From Sporosarcina aquimarina (GTDB lineage Bacteria > Bacillota > Bacilli > Bacillales_A > Planococcaceae): DNA of 64,000 nt. Positions 44,990 to 53,900 of this stretch are shown here, one piece after another. The notes beneath the pieces were generated by a model, which saw only the letters and a list, made by a program, of their open reading frames with translations, searched no databases and was not told the DNA's origin. The stretch lies in NCBI RefSeq assembly GCF_023715615.1, contig NZ_JAMBOM010000001.1, positions 1 to 64,000 on the forward strand, read 5' to 3'. Numbering within the stretch: position 1 is the stretch's first letter; every line of letters starts with the position of its first letter. The position numbers were made by a program, and so were the translations under genes.

Positions 44990-46093
44990 GTGAAACAGCG
45001 GATGAAAGTTGGTTGGCTAGCAGTTGTATTAGGGGTTGCCGTTGTCCTTGGTGGATGTGCGGAGAAAGAACCAGTGAAGCCTACGCCTGTCGCAAAGCCG
45101 AGCGATGGAGCTGAAACAGGTCAGCTCACACCGCTCGAAAAACGGACGAAAGTCGTCATCGCAGAAGACGGGGCAGCGTCCGGAGCTGGATTTTATATTG
45201 CGAAAGAACGTGGATATTTCGATGACTACAACATTGACGTGGAATTCACCGATTTTGCAAATAGTGATGACATGCTTCCAGCACTTGCTGCTGGGGAAGT
45301 CTCGATTGCTGGCGGGGTTTCTACTGCTTCCTTCTTCAATGCAATCGCCCAAGGAATTGACGTGAGGATCATTGCCGATAAAGGCCACAACATGCCTGGC
45401 GAATCGTATTTTTCTTTCGTCATTGGCAATCACATGAAAGATGTCATCAAAGACTATCCAGATTTTAAAGGTAAAAAAATTGCGGTCTCATCACGCAATT
45501 CAATTGACGGATACATTTACGAGGAAATGTTGAAGCATGCCGGTCTTACAGAGGAGGATGTAGAGTACGTCCACATCGCAGATTTCGGTGCAATGCTCGG
45601 TGCGATTGACTCTGGAACAATCGATGCTGCTCTCAATATAGAGCCATTAATCGCACAGGGGATTGACAAAGGATTCCACGTACGTTTCGGAGACGCCACG
45701 GACTATGCTCCAGAATCCCAGATTGCAATGGTACTCGCATCGCCACAGTTCATGGAGGATGAAGAATTGTCTATCCGCTTCATGGCTGCCTATTTAAAAG
45801 GAGTTCGGGATTATAATGACGCGTTTTTCGAAGAGGTAGACGAGGATGCGATCATCGACATCATGGTGAAGCATACAGCTCTGAAAGATGCGGAATTGTG
45901 GGATAAAGTCTCTGTAACGGGTCTTGATCCTGACGGCAAGATGTTTGTGGACGACATTCAAAAACAATATGATATGTATAAAGCGAACGGAGCGATTATT
46001 GGAGATATCGATTTCAACAAAGCGATTGATACGTCTCTTGCAGAAGAAGCAGTTGAATTACTTGGGGAATATGAGGCTGCAACGAAGAAATAA
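44990..46093 (+). CDS. NMT1/THI5-like substrate-binding lipoprotein
   Basis: A 367-aa lipoprotein (lipobox LGGC, C23). Residues 55-360 form a periplasmic-binding fold: KVVIAEDGAASGAGFYIAKERGYF, ALAAGEVSIAGGVSTASFFNAIAQG and KGKKIAVSSRNSIDGYIYEEML. The HMP-type CCCFC motif is absent, so thiamine-precursor binding is not supported directly. GTG start after GGGGAAG. Confidence 0.9.
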   Translation: MKQRMKVGWLAVVLGVAVVLGGCAEKEPVKPTPVAKPSDGAETGQLTPLEKRTKVVIAEDGAASGAGFYIAKERGYFDDYNIDVEFTDFANSDDMLPALAAGEVSIAGGVSTASFFNAIAQGIDVRIIADKGHNMPGESYFSFVIGNHMKDVIKDYPDFKGKKIAVSSRNSIDGYIYEEMLKHAGLTEEDVEYVHIADFGAMLGAIDSGTIDAALNIEPLIAQGIDKGFHVRFGDATDYAPESQIAMVLASPQFMEDEELSIRFMAAYLKGVRDYNDAFFEEVDEDAIIDIMVKHTALKDAELWDKVSVTGLDPDGKMFVDDIQKQYDMYKANGAIIGDIDFNKAIDTSLAEEAVELLGEYEAATKK

Positions 46094-46096
46094 AAG

Positions 46097-46142
46097 TGAC
46101 TGTCCGAAACGTCAGGTTGTCTGACGTTCGGGCAGTATTTTT
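46097..46142. terminator. terminator between convergent genes
   Basis: ACTGTCCGAAACGTCAG pairs with CTGACGTTCGGGCAGT, then T-rich sequence. Confidence 0.8.
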
Positions 46143-47106
46143 ATGGGTTTTCTCGTAATTGACTTTTTGCGGCGACAGCCGTTTGCCAACTATGTAGGGA
46201 CATGCCGATAATAATGACGGCGACACCAACCAATGATATTGGACCGGGAAGCATCAGATTAAGGAGTATCATTTCACCTACCATCGCAAATATGAGTTCA
46301 AGTGACTGTGTCGCTTCAACAGCAGCAAGCCGTCCCTGATCATGTTGAACGAGATCGGTTGCCATGAAAAATAGGGTCGTCGCAATGACTCCTGAACTCA
46401 CCCCGACAACAAAAGACTGACCGAGCTGGCTCCAAGAAGGGAGTCCCACCGTTGCCCAAGCATAGATCGCAAGTGCAATCCAAATGGGCAACGTCATCAG
46501 TGTCATCGCAAGTACCCGCTGAAACGTATCAAGTGATCCCCCTAATAGCTCCATCATTTTGCGATTCCCAAGTGGATAAGCAAAGGCCGCAACTAGAACA
46601 GGTAATGTTCCAAGTGCGAGAGCTTTCCCAGATACTGACTGTGCATGAGGGATTTGAATCAAGACCACTCCTGCCAGTATAACCAGTGATATCAAAAGCG
46701 AGGGTAGGGGGGTCCGTTGTCTAACACGATGCTGTCCTTCAGCCGTTTCTACAGTTAGGAAAAAAAGTGGAGCTAGTAAAACTCCCGCTACAATGGTTAA
46801 CTGCCACGTCCCTGCAAGCAGCCAGCCTGGAGCGTATGCTGCTGAAAAGGTTAAAGGACCATAAAATAACACGAACGCAACAAAACTCCATGCGAAAAAG
46901 GGCCCCGGTTTGGCAGTCATTTCACGTTTGACCGCCCCGAGCCCCTTTCGCGCACCTACAATAGCAAAGAGAAACGGAACCATGAAGAAATAGCGTAGTG
47001 ACGCGCTCCACATCCAGCTGCCTCCTGATAATTCCATTGAGCGGTTTAGTACAAATGTAACCGCAAAAAAGACAGCGGCGAGTACGCCAAGCCAAATTCC
47101 TTTCAT
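46141..47106 (-). CDS. EmrE/DMT-type multidrug-resistance exporter
   Basis: A 321-aa ten-helix transporter of the EmrE-like DMT group (MKGIWLGVLAAVFFAVTFVLNRSMELSGGSWMWSASLRYFFM opening in parts). Substrate unknown. It sits 12 bp downstream of pepT and might be co-transcribed. Confidence 0.85.
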   Translation of the reverse strand: MKGIWLGVLAAVFFAVTFVLNRSMELSGGSWMWSASLRYFFMVPFLFAIVGARKGLGAVKREMTAKPGPFFAWSFVAFVLFYGPLTFSAAYAPGWLLAGTWQLTIVAGVLLAPLFFLTVETAEGQHRVRQRTPLPSLLISLVILAGVVLIQIPHAQSVSGKALALGTLPVLVAAFAYPLGNRKMMELLGGSLDTFQRVLAMTLMTLPIWIALAIYAWATVGLPSWSQLGQSFVVGVSSGVIATTLFFMATDLVQHDQGRLAAVEATQSLELIFAMVGEMILLNLMLPGPISLVGVAVIIIGMSLHSWQTAVAAKSQLRENP

Positions 47107-47118
47107 GGTAACGCCTCC

Positions 47119-48345
47119 TTATGCGCGAGATTCGTATAATTTTACAGCTTCAATGATGACTTGGGCCGCTTTTTCCATCGTTTCCGCAGAAACAAACTCG
47201 TAGCGGCCGTGGAAGTTTTCTCCTCCAGCAAAAATATTAGGAGTTGGAATGCCCATATAGGAAAGCTGAGATCCGTCAGTACCACCACGAATTGGTTCAA
47301 TTATTGGAGATATCCCTAATTTGTTGAATGCTTCCGAAATGATATCGACAATTTCCATATGCGGCTTAATCTTCTCGCCCATATTGAAGTACTGGTCTTC
47401 CAACTCAAGTTCAATGGCGTCTACGCCATAATCCGACTGCATCTGAGCAACTGTATCGAAAAACAGTTTCTTGCGTGCTTCATACGTTTCCTTGTCAAAA
47501 TCACGAATAATATAGTCCAACACAGTCTTTTCAACAGAACCTTGAATGTCCATTAAGTGAATGAACCCTTCGCGTCCATCCGTTAGCTCAGGAATTTCTA
47601 AGCTAGGCATTGCTGCTTGGAATTCTTGTGCACGTAAGATAGAGTTCACCATTTTCCCTTTTGCAGTACCTGGGTGGACGTTCGTTCCTCTAAATGTAAC
47701 ACGTGCCCCTGCTGCATTAAAACTTTCATATTGCAACTCACCAAGTGGACCACCGTCCATTGTATACGCAAAGTCGACGCCAAAAGCATCCACGTCAAAT
47801 TGGTGTGGACCACGTCCAATTTCTTCATCAGGTGTGAAAGCAACACGTAACTTGCCATGCTTCACTTCTGGATGCTCTTGGAAATAAGCCATCGCTGTCA
47901 TGATTTCCGCAATACCGGCTTTATCATCAGCACCAAGTAGTGTCGTGCCATCGGTTGTGATCAATGTCTGTCCGATATAGTTTTGAAGCTCGGGGAAGCG
48001 GCTAACAGAGAGAACCGTGTCTTCATTCAAAACCAGATCATTGCCGTCATAGTTGTCATGACGCTGTGGATTTACATTTTTACCGGTGAAATCAGGTGAT
48101 GTATCAACGTGCGCTAAGAAGCCGATTACAGGAATTTCTTTGTCTGTATTCGCAGGAAGTGTTGCAAACAAGTAGCCGTTCTCATCGAGCGTAATGTCTT
48201 CCATACCTAGTGTTGTGAGCTCTTCCTTCAATAGATGTAACAAATCCCACTGGTTAGCAGATGAAGGTGTTGTAGAACTATTTTCATCAGATTCGGTGTC
48301 AATCTTTGCATAGCGGATGAATCTTTCCAATAGTTGTTCTTTCAT
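47119..48345 (-). CDS. pepT: peptidase T (tripeptide aminopeptidase)
   Basis: A 408-aa M20B metallopeptidase. Zinc ligands and catalytic residues are visible in [23 protein letters not shown] and [21 protein letters not shown] and FAGGENFHG follow near the C-terminus. It removes N-terminal residues from tripeptides in the cytosol. ATG 48345 follows GTG 48348; AAAGGGG lies upstream. Confidence 0.96.
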   Translation of the reverse strand: MKEQLLERFIRYAKIDTESDENSSTTPSSANQWDLLHLLKEELTTLGMEDITLDENGYLFATLPANTDKEIPVIGFLAHVDTSPDFTGKNVNPQRHDNYDGNDLVLNEDTVLSVSRFPELQNYIGQTLITTDGTTLLGADDKAGIAEIMTAMAYFQEHPEVKHGKLRVAFTPDEEIGRGPHQFDVDAFGVDFAYTMDGGPLGELQYESFNAAGARVTFRGTNVHPGTAKGKMVNSILRAQEFQAAMPSLEIPELTDGREGFIHLMDIQGSVEKTVLDYIIRDFDKETYEARKKLFFDTVAQMQSDYGVDAIELELEDQYFNMGEKIKPHMEIVDIISEAFNKLGISPIIEPIRGGTDGSQLSYMGIPTPNIFAGGENFHGRYEFVSAETMEKAAQVIIEAVKLYESRA

Positions 48346-48420
48346 CACGTTAAAAAATCCCCTTTCAATTCTATGTACTAGTGAGTCGTCTCATACAAAT
48401 CTGATAATTGGACAGACGAC

Positions 48421-48450
48421 AAAACCGACAGAACTGGTGTGGTCTGTCGG
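48421..48450 (-). terminator. intrinsic terminator of the DUF2187 gene
   Basis: CCGACAGA stem, loop, TCTGTCGG followed by TTTTG on the minus strand. Confidence 0.75.
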
Positions 48451-48474
48451 AGGTTGAGGTAGGTGCTCTCTAGA

Positions 48475-48696
48475 TTATTCGACTGTATAATTTTTGTGAG
48501 CGACAACGGTCAGCGTGGAGGCTGCTCCAATCAGATCGGCGTCCTCTTCAGAAATTTCTACAATAACGGAGTTCTCTAAAATCTTGTGGATTGTCCCTAT
48601 AACAAAAACATCATTACGAGTGAACGAAATTTTTTCTCCAATTTTACGTGCTGCGATAAAATCTGAGACAGGATGCTCCTTACGCGGAAAAGCCAA
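48475..48696 (-). CDS. DUF2187 (YkvS-like) protein
   Basis: A 73-aa small beta-barrel-like protein (GEKISFTRNDVFVIGTIHKILENSVIVEI...) matching DUF2187. TTG 48696 was selected because AGGAGG lies seven bases upstream; a longer frame extends to 48723. Function unknown. Confidence 0.85.
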   Translation of the reverse strand: MAFPRKEHPVSDFIAARKIGEKISFTRNDVFVIGTIHKILENSVIVEISEEDADLIGAASTLTVVAHKNYTVE

Positions 48697-48882
48697 ACGA
48701 ATCCCTCCTCTAGTCTGTTTCAATCTCTTTCATAGTGCGAAGACCCATGGCCATTCAGAAAAACAGACAGTGTGTTGTGCGGTTGGCCTAGTGGTTTGGA
48801 ACATTAAAAATTGTAATACTACTATAAGTATAGCATAATTCGAACAATTTCGCGCTTTTCTTGTCGAAAGAGGTGGAATTGA

Positions 48883-48911
48883 TTGACCTTATACCAGAAG
48901 GGGTATATTAT
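48883..48911 (+). promoter_or_regulatory. cstR promoter with embedded operator
   Basis: TTGACC, 17 bp, TATTAT. The spacer contains TATACC-agaagg-GGTATA (48890-48907), a GC-cored dyad of the CsoR/CstR operator type, located for autorepression. Confidence 0.75.
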
Positions 48912-48939
48912 TGACGTAGTTAAGAGAGGAGGCGAGATC

Positions 48940-49206
48940 ATGGAATACGATGCAAAAGTAGTCAATCGTTTAAAACGAATAGAGGGTCAAATTCGTGGTG
49001 TCCTACGGATGATCGAGGCTGGTGATGAATGCAAAGACGTCATTACACAGTTGTCTGCGTCTCGCTCAGGAATTGATCGAACCATCGGGTTAATTGTGAG
49101 TACGAATCTGATTGCCTGTATGGAAAACGAAGAGCTTTCGGATAATCCGCAAGCAAAGGAGATGCTCGTAAAAGAAGCCGTCGACTTATTAGTAAAGAGC
49201 CGCTAA
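48940..49206 (+). CDS. cstR: CstR-type persulfide-sensing repressor
   Basis: An 88-aa CsoR-family all-helical repressor. It has C31 and C60 at the same positions as Staphylococcus aureus CstR and N56 where copper-sensing CsoR has histidine (STNLIAC), so a reactive-sulfur sensor is more likely than a Cu(I) sensor. AGGAGG precedes ATG. No sulfurtransferase or persulfide-dioxygenase genes are adjacent; targets may lie elsewhere. Confidence 0.85.
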   Translation: MEYDAKVVNRLKRIEGQIRGVLRMIEAGDECKDVITQLSASRSGIDRTIGLIVSTNLIACMENEELSDNPQAKEMLVKEAVDLLVKSR

Positions 49207-49224
49207 CTGCAGGCTCTTTTTTTC
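49197..49224 (+). terminator. intrinsic terminator overlapping the cstR stop
   Basis: GAGCC, loop, GGCTC, followed by seven T. Confidence 0.8.
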
Positions 49225-49279
49225 TTGTGCTGAAATATTAAAACCTTCTTACAGTTCTCTCATCAAGTCCTAATAATCA

Positions 49280-49299
49280 TCTCAGAGTCCTCTCAGAGT
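49280..49299 (+). promoter_or_regulatory. direct-repeat box upstream of the repeat-protein gene
   Basis: TCTCAGAGT-CC-TCTCAGAGT, 11-bp period, followed 7 bp later by TATGAT/TATAAG-like -10 sequence. Suggests activation by an OmpR-family regulator, of a different specificity from the TGTMACA boxes. A partial third copy (TCTCATCAAGT) lies near 49257. Confidence 0.55.
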
Positions 49300-49346
49300 G
49301 TGGGGTTATGATATAAGTATCCCAACAGGAAAAGGAGAGGAACAAG

Positions 49347-50282
49347 ATGAAAAAGACATTAATCACAGCAGTAAGCGCATTACTTATTTCCGCAGGAGGT
49401 GCAAACGCAGCGACATTTACACATGCAAATCAAAGCGCAGATGCACAAAGCTCATACGCACACGTACAACACAACTCGAACTACGGTCAGCAAGTTAACC
49501 AAGACATTACAGGTCTGGAAGAGTATGCATCAGTTGCTTCTGTCATCGACCCTACTAGCTTCACTACACGTGTTACTGAAGACAACGTGTCCAACCGGGT
49601 AATTCTTTTCTCTGATAACTACGGTCGCACACAGTACAAGAGTGTCTTCGTGAAAAAGACAGGACTTTTGAAAGTCATCAACTTAAAAGGTGGCGGTGTT
49701 GTCCTTGAAACGACTGTAAAGGTTGACGCACCACAAAAACCAGAAGTGAAGCCTGAGCAACTAGGAAGTACTATTAGCAATCTCCCTGAATACAAAACAT
49801 TGGCTTCAGCTATAGACTTGACTGCTTTGACACCGGTCATCGTATCAGACAACGACAACAATCGTACGATCTTATTGAAAGATGCGAACGGTCAGGGACA
49901 ATACAAGAGTGTCTACGTAAAAAAAACCGGCTTATTAAAAGTCATCAACCTAAAAGGCCAAGGCATTGTCATTGAAACAGTCGTAAAAGAAGACACAGCA
50001 ACACCTGCTCCAGAAGTGAAACCAGAACAAAAGCCTGAAGCGAAACCAGAACAACCTGCAAGCGCAATCAGTAGCCTACCAGAATACAACACACTCGCAG
50101 CACAAGTTGACCTAAGTGCACTCACACCGGTAGTTGTATCTGATAACTACAACAATCGTACAATTCTATTGAAAGATGCAAAAGGACGCGAGCAATTCAA
50201 AAGCATCTACGTAAAACGCACAAACATGCTTAAAATCATCAACCTAAAAGGCGGCCAAATCTTCTACGGCGCAGCTCAATAA
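49347..50282 (+). CDS. secreted three-repeat protein, unknown
   Basis: A 311-aa protein with a signal peptide (cleavage near A21). It contains three about 70-residue repeats at about 53-122, 143-212 and 241-308, each ordered as LPEYxTLA-IDLxALTPV, SDNxNNRTILLKDA, QYKSVYVKKTGLLKVINLKG, separated by Pro/Glu/Lys linkers (KPEVKPEQ, PEVKPEQKPEAKPEQ). I recognise no family. Repeats 2 and 3 are closest. No anchor motif is present, so it is probably secreted free. AAAGGAGAGG precedes ATG; a direct-repeat regulatory box lies upstream. Confidence 0.85.
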   Translation: MKKTLITAVSALLISAGGANAATFTHANQSADAQSSYAHVQHNSNYGQQVNQDITGLEEYASVASVIDPTSFTTRVTEDNVSNRVILFSDNYGRTQYKSVFVKKTGLLKVINLKGGGVVLETTVKVDAPQKPEVKPEQLGSTISNLPEYKTLASAIDLTALTPVIVSDNDNNRTILLKDANGQGQYKSVYVKKTGLLKVINLKGQGIVIETVVKEDTATPAPEVKPEQKPEAKPEQPASAISSLPEYNTLAAQVDLSALTPVVVSDNYNNRTILLKDAKGREQFKSIYVKRTNMLKIINLKGGQIFYGAAQ

Positions 50283-50293
50283 TCAATACCTAC

Positions 50294-50327
50294 CCACAAA
50301 CCAGGACTCTGGTTTGTGGTTTTTTTA
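50294..50327 (+). terminator. intrinsic terminator
   Basis: CCACAAACCAG-GACT-CTGGTTTGTGG followed by seven T. Confidence 0.92.
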
Positions 50328-50375
50328 TTTCTTCTCCTTTCCTGTTTCATGTAGTTAGTTGTCATATAAGAATCC

Positions 50376-50502
50376 GTTGATTAAAGCGGAAGACAGCGAC
50401 TCCTGCGGATACAGCGAAGATCGAAGACCCTGGACTGAGCAAAGCGAAGGAAGCGGCTGAGATCGAGCCCGCGGAAAGCGCCTGTCTGCAGTGGAAATCA
50501 AC
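50376..50502. repeat. fold-back intergenic repeat, about 127 bp
   Basis: GC-rich interval bounded by the inverted ends GTTGATT and AATCAAC, with further pairing of GCGGAAGACAGCG near the left and CGCCTGTCTGC near the right. The phrases CGACTCCTGCGG, GAAGACCCTGG and CCGCGGAAAGCG are familiar from intergenic repeats of many Bacillaceae and Planococcaceae. It lies just upstream of the SAM-riboswitch promoter. Nature (MITE-like or structured RNA) unknown. Confidence 0.65.
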
Positions 50503-50551
50503 ACTGTCTGATCTGTAACAGTTAAACTATCAAATAATTTAGATTTAACTG

Positions 50552-50580
50552 TTGACTTTCTTTTTTCAACCACGTATACT
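50552..50580 (+). promoter_or_regulatory. sigma-A-type promoter of the S-box leader
   Basis: TTGACT, 17 bp, TATACT, about 30 bp before the riboswitch. Confidence 0.75.
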
Positions 50581-50614
50581 CAGTTCCAAGATGGAAAACT
50601 GAATAAGTCACAAA

Positions 50615-50730
50615 CTCTTATCAAGAGCGGCGGAGGGACTAGGCCCTGCGATGCCCGGCAACCGGCAAGCTTACCAGCTTGCAAAGGTGCTACTTCCTAC
50701 AGATCTATTATGGATCTGAAAGATAAGGGG
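50615..50730 (+). ncRNA. SAM-I (S-box) riboswitch
   Basis: P1 strands CTCTTATC and GATAAGGG enclose the conserved core: AAGAG-GGCGGAGGGAC, GGCCCTGCGATGCCCGGCAACC and AAGGTGCTAC. SAM binding stabilises P1 and favours the downstream terminator at 50748-50781, turning off metY when methionine/SAM is plentiful. Confidence 0.95.
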
Positions 50731-50747
50731 AAGTGCCAGCAATGGCA

Positions 50748-50781
50748 GATCCTCTTCTATAGGTAGAAGGGGATCTTTTTA
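50748..50781 (+). terminator. riboswitch expression-platform terminator
   Basis: AGATCCTCTTCTA pairs with TAGAAGGGGATCT followed by five T. Confidence 0.9.
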
Positions 50782-50843
50782 GTTTCCCCATCACCCGTCC
50801 GGTGTGCGCAGTTCCATCAATCTAATTTCCGGAGGTTATGTAT

Positions 50844-52133
50844 ATGACAAATTTTCAACCCGAAACACTTTTGCTGCACGGTGGTCAAGAACCCGATCCA
50901 ACAACTGGATCACGAGCTCTTCCTATCCACAGGACCACATCATTCGTATTTCGTGACACAGACCACGCCAAAAATCTTTTCGCACTGCAAGAAGCAGGCA
51001 ACATCTACACACGTATTACGAATCCAACAGTCGCCGTATTTGAAGAACGCATTGCGTTGCTCGAAGGAGGCACTGCAGCTGTTGCACTCTCTTCTGGTAT
51101 GGCGGCAATCGCGTTCTCTATCTTGAATATTGCAGAAGCTGGTGACGAAATCATTGCAGCAGCCAACCTTTACGGCGGAACGTACAACTTATTTGCCACA
51201 ACGTTGCCGAAGTACGGGATTACTGTAAAATTTGTCGACTCTACTGATCCGGAAAACTTCCGTAGTGCCATTACGGAAAAAACGAAAGGTGTGTTTGCTG
51301 AAACAATCGGTAACCCGAGCTTGCAAGTGCTCGATATCGAAAAAGTTGCATCAATTGCACATGAAAATGGCGTTCCACTTTTAATCGACAATACATTTGC
51401 GTCCCCATATGGATGCAACCCGATTGAATTTGGCGCAGATGTCGTCATCCATTCCGCGACAAAGTGGATTGGCGGGCATGGAACAACAATAGGCGGAGTA
51501 GTAGTGGACGCAGGAAAGTTCGACTGGACGCAAGGTAGATTCCCCGCCTTCACAGAGCCGGACGAATCATATCACGGATTACGCTACGGTATCGACACGG
51601 CAAGCGCTGCATTTGCGACAAAACTCCGTGTCCAAGGACTTCGTGATTTCGGTCCATGTCTAGACCCTGACAGTGCATTCAACTTCCTACAAGGCTTGGA
51701 GACGCTTCATTTGCGAATCCAACGTCATGGAGAGAACGCACAAAAGGTTGCACAATTTTTAAATGAGCATCCATCAGTTGAATGGGTTACGTACACGGGT
51801 CTCGACGAGCATCCAACTGCAGAACAGGCCAAGAAGTATTTGAAAAATGGAGCAGGGTGCATTATTGTTTTCGGAATTAAAGGCGGGCGTGATGCAGGAC
51901 GTCGTGTGATCGACAACATCGCTGTTTGGTCCCATGTAGCGAATGTCGGAGATGCAAAGTCGCTAATCATCCATCCGGCTTCAACAACGCACCAACAGCT
52001 TTCTGGTGAAGACTTGAAGAATTCAGGTGTTACTGAGGAACTCATTCGTCTCTCAGTGGGACTTGAATCAGCAGACGACATCATCGCAGATCTAGCACAA
52101 GCGATTGAGAAGGCAGCTCCAGTTAACGTATAA
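50844..52133 (+). CDS. metY: O-acetylhomoserine sulfhydrylase-type enzyme (MetY)
   Basis: A 429-aa Cys/Met-metabolism PLP enzyme. The PLP lysine is in SATKWIGGHGTTIGG; ITNPTVAVFEERIALLEGG and RLSVGLESADDI are family blocks. It makes homocysteine from O-acetylhomoserine and sulfide. ATG 50844 has GGAGG eight bases upstream. Control by the SAM-I riboswitch supports a methionine-biosynthesis role. Confidence 0.93.
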   Translation: MTNFQPETLLLHGGQEPDPTTGSRALPIHRTTSFVFRDTDHAKNLFALQEAGNIYTRITNPTVAVFEERIALLEGGTAAVALSSGMAAIAFSILNIAEAGDEIIAAANLYGGTYNLFATTLPKYGITVKFVDSTDPENFRSAITEKTKGVFAETIGNPSLQVLDIEKVASIAHENGVPLLIDNTFASPYGCNPIEFGADVVIHSATKWIGGHGTTIGGVVVDAGKFDWTQGRFPAFTEPDESYHGLRYGIDTASAAFATKLRVQGLRDFGPCLDPDSAFNFLQGLETLHLRIQRHGENAQKVAQFLNEHPSVEWVTYTGLDEHPTAEQAKKYLKNGAGCIIVFGIKGGRDAGRRVIDNIAVWSHVANVGDAKSLIIHPASTTHQQLSGEDLKNSGVTEELIRLSVGLESADDIIADLAQAIEKAAPVNV

Positions 52134-52140
52134 TTTTCAT

Positions 52141-52180
52141 AAAAAACACCCGAGTCCTCATTTGGATTCGGGTGTTTGTT
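52141..52180. terminator. shared bidirectional terminator
   Basis: AAACACCCGAGTCC pairs with GGATTCGGGTGTTT between convergent metY and opuD-like genes. Confidence 0.85.
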
Positions 52181-52182
52181 TA

Positions 52183-53679
52183 TTAATGTCGAGGATGTTT
52201 GTTCTTTTTAAGGTCCTTTTTTAGCTCTTTAAAGAGTGAATAGACCATGAACAGGATGATGAATGAAAAGGGAAGGGCTGCAATAATTATCGTATTCTGC
52301 AATGCGGAAAGACCGCCGACAGATAGTAAAATAACCGCAATTCCGGATTGAATTAATCCCCATATCACTTTCACGCTGTTAGGTGGGGTTAACGAGCCAT
52401 AAGTCGACTGCATCCCAAGCACAAAGGTCGCTGAATCTGCCGATGTGATGAAGAACGACGTAACCAGTAAGATTGCAAACGCAGATGTAAGTGTAGCCCA
52501 AGGCAATTGGCTAAACATCTGGAAAATAACAAGTTCCGTATCAACGGATGCAAGATCCGCAACGCCGGATTTCTGGATCTCAATCGCAGTCGTCCCGAAA
52601 GCTGAGAACCAGATGAAACTGAGAATACTTGGAGCAAGCAATACGCCCACCATGAATTCACGAATTGTACGACCTTTTGACACACGCGCAATAAACATAC
52701 TGACGAATGGAGCCCAAGAAATCCACCAAGCCCAGTAGAAGATTGTCCAAGTGTCTAGCCATTCCCGATTCCCAGCATTCAGGGGAGCGGTACTTAAACT
52801 CAAGTCGATGAAATGAGAGATATAACCGCCGACTGAATCTGTAAAGATGTTCATAATAAGCAAAGTAGGTCCTAAAATAAGCATGAACCCAAGTAACGCG
52901 AGAGCAAGTACAAGATTGGTATTCGATAAGTATCGTATACCTTTACTTAGCCCTGACCACGCAGACATGATGAATAAAACGGTAACGATTGAAATGATAA
53001 TGAATTGGGACCTTATGCCGATTTCAAACCCAAACAGATAGTTCAGGCCGGCATTAATTTGAACAGCGCCGAAGCCGAGAGACGTAGCCACACCGAATGA
53101 CGTTGCGAAGACTGCGAGGACATCGATGATTGTGCCCCATGGCCCTTTCATTTTGTCGCCAAAAATCGGCTTCAGTGTTGCTGAAATTAATCCTGGTTCC
53201 CCTTTACGGAATTGGAAATACGCTAAGCACAGCGCAACGATTCCGTATAGTGCCCAAATGTGGATTCCGTAATGAAGAAAAGTTTGACGCATGGATTCTT
53301 TGAAAGCTGCATTCGTTCCAGGCTCTGCAGTTGCAGGGTTTACAGCGAAATGTGAAAGTGGTTCAGCTGCGCCATAGAAGACGAGTCCAATTCCCATCCC
53401 AGCTGAAAACAGCATGGCAACCCAGGTAATTGTGGAGAATTGTGGACGATCCGTGTCTTTCCCTAGACGAATTTTTCCGTACGGGCTGAAGATTAAGTAG
53501 ATACTGACGCCAACTAATAGCGTCATTAATAACATGTAGTACCAACCGAATGTAGTGGATACGAAGTTTTTCACGATCTCAGTTCCTGCTTCAAAACGCT
53601 CAGGATCAATGACACCGTACCCAACAGCTAAGACGATTAGACCAATTGTTAAATAAAAGACATTTGATATTTTTCTCAT
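52183..53679 (-). CDS. BCCT-family betaine transporter (OpuD-like)
   Basis: A 498-aa twelve-helix sodium-coupled transporter. The family signature with the tryptophan cage is seen in WAWWISWAPFVSMFIARVSK; GMGIGLVFYGAAEPLSHF matches the glycine-rich TM3 segment. Imports glycine betaine or related osmolytes. Start after GGGGGAAC; promoter at 53721-53749. Confidence 0.93.
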   Translation of the reverse strand: MRKISNVFYLTIGLIVLAVGYGVIDPERFEAGTEIVKNFVSTTFGWYYMLLMTLLVGVSIYLIFSPYGKIRLGKDTDRPQFSTITWVAMLFSAGMGIGLVFYGAAEPLSHFAVNPATAEPGTNAAFKESMRQTFLHYGIHIWALYGIVALCLAYFQFRKGEPGLISATLKPIFGDKMKGPWGTIIDVLAVFATSFGVATSLGFGAVQINAGLNYLFGFEIGIRSQFIIISIVTVLFIMSAWSGLSKGIRYLSNTNLVLALALLGFMLILGPTLLIMNIFTDSVGGYISHFIDLSLSTAPLNAGNREWLDTWTIFYWAWWISWAPFVSMFIARVSKGRTIREFMVGVLLAPSILSFIWFSAFGTTAIEIQKSGVADLASVDTELVIFQMFSQLPWATLTSAFAILLVTSFFITSADSATFVLGMQSTYGSLTPPNSVKVIWGLIQSGIAVILLSVGGLSALQNTIIIAALPFSFIILFMVYSLFKELKKDLKKNKHPRH

Positions 53680-53720
53680 GGTTCCCCCTTAGCGACGATA
53701 GTTTTCACAAGCAGTTTACC

Positions 53721-53749
53721 ACTATACTATTGATCTTGATGAAGTGCAA
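53721..53749 (-). promoter_or_regulatory. sigma-A-type promoter of the OpuD-like gene
   Basis: Minus strand TTGCAC, 17 bp, TATAGT. Confidence 0.7.
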
Positions 53750-53900
53750 CCGTATAGCTAGCGCGCCCGAGGGGAGTTCTAAGCTTATGGATTGTTTCTA
53801 TTATTTACAGTATTCAATGAAGGTAAACCTGAAAGCGAGCGTTTCGCAAAATAAAGTTGGACATTAGTTACAAAGTTACGTGAGGGGAATTAGAAAACAT

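Noticed and set aside
48940..49206. copper-sensing CsoR
   Set aside because: The copper-ligand histidine is Asn56 and no copper ATPase or chaperone is adjacent.
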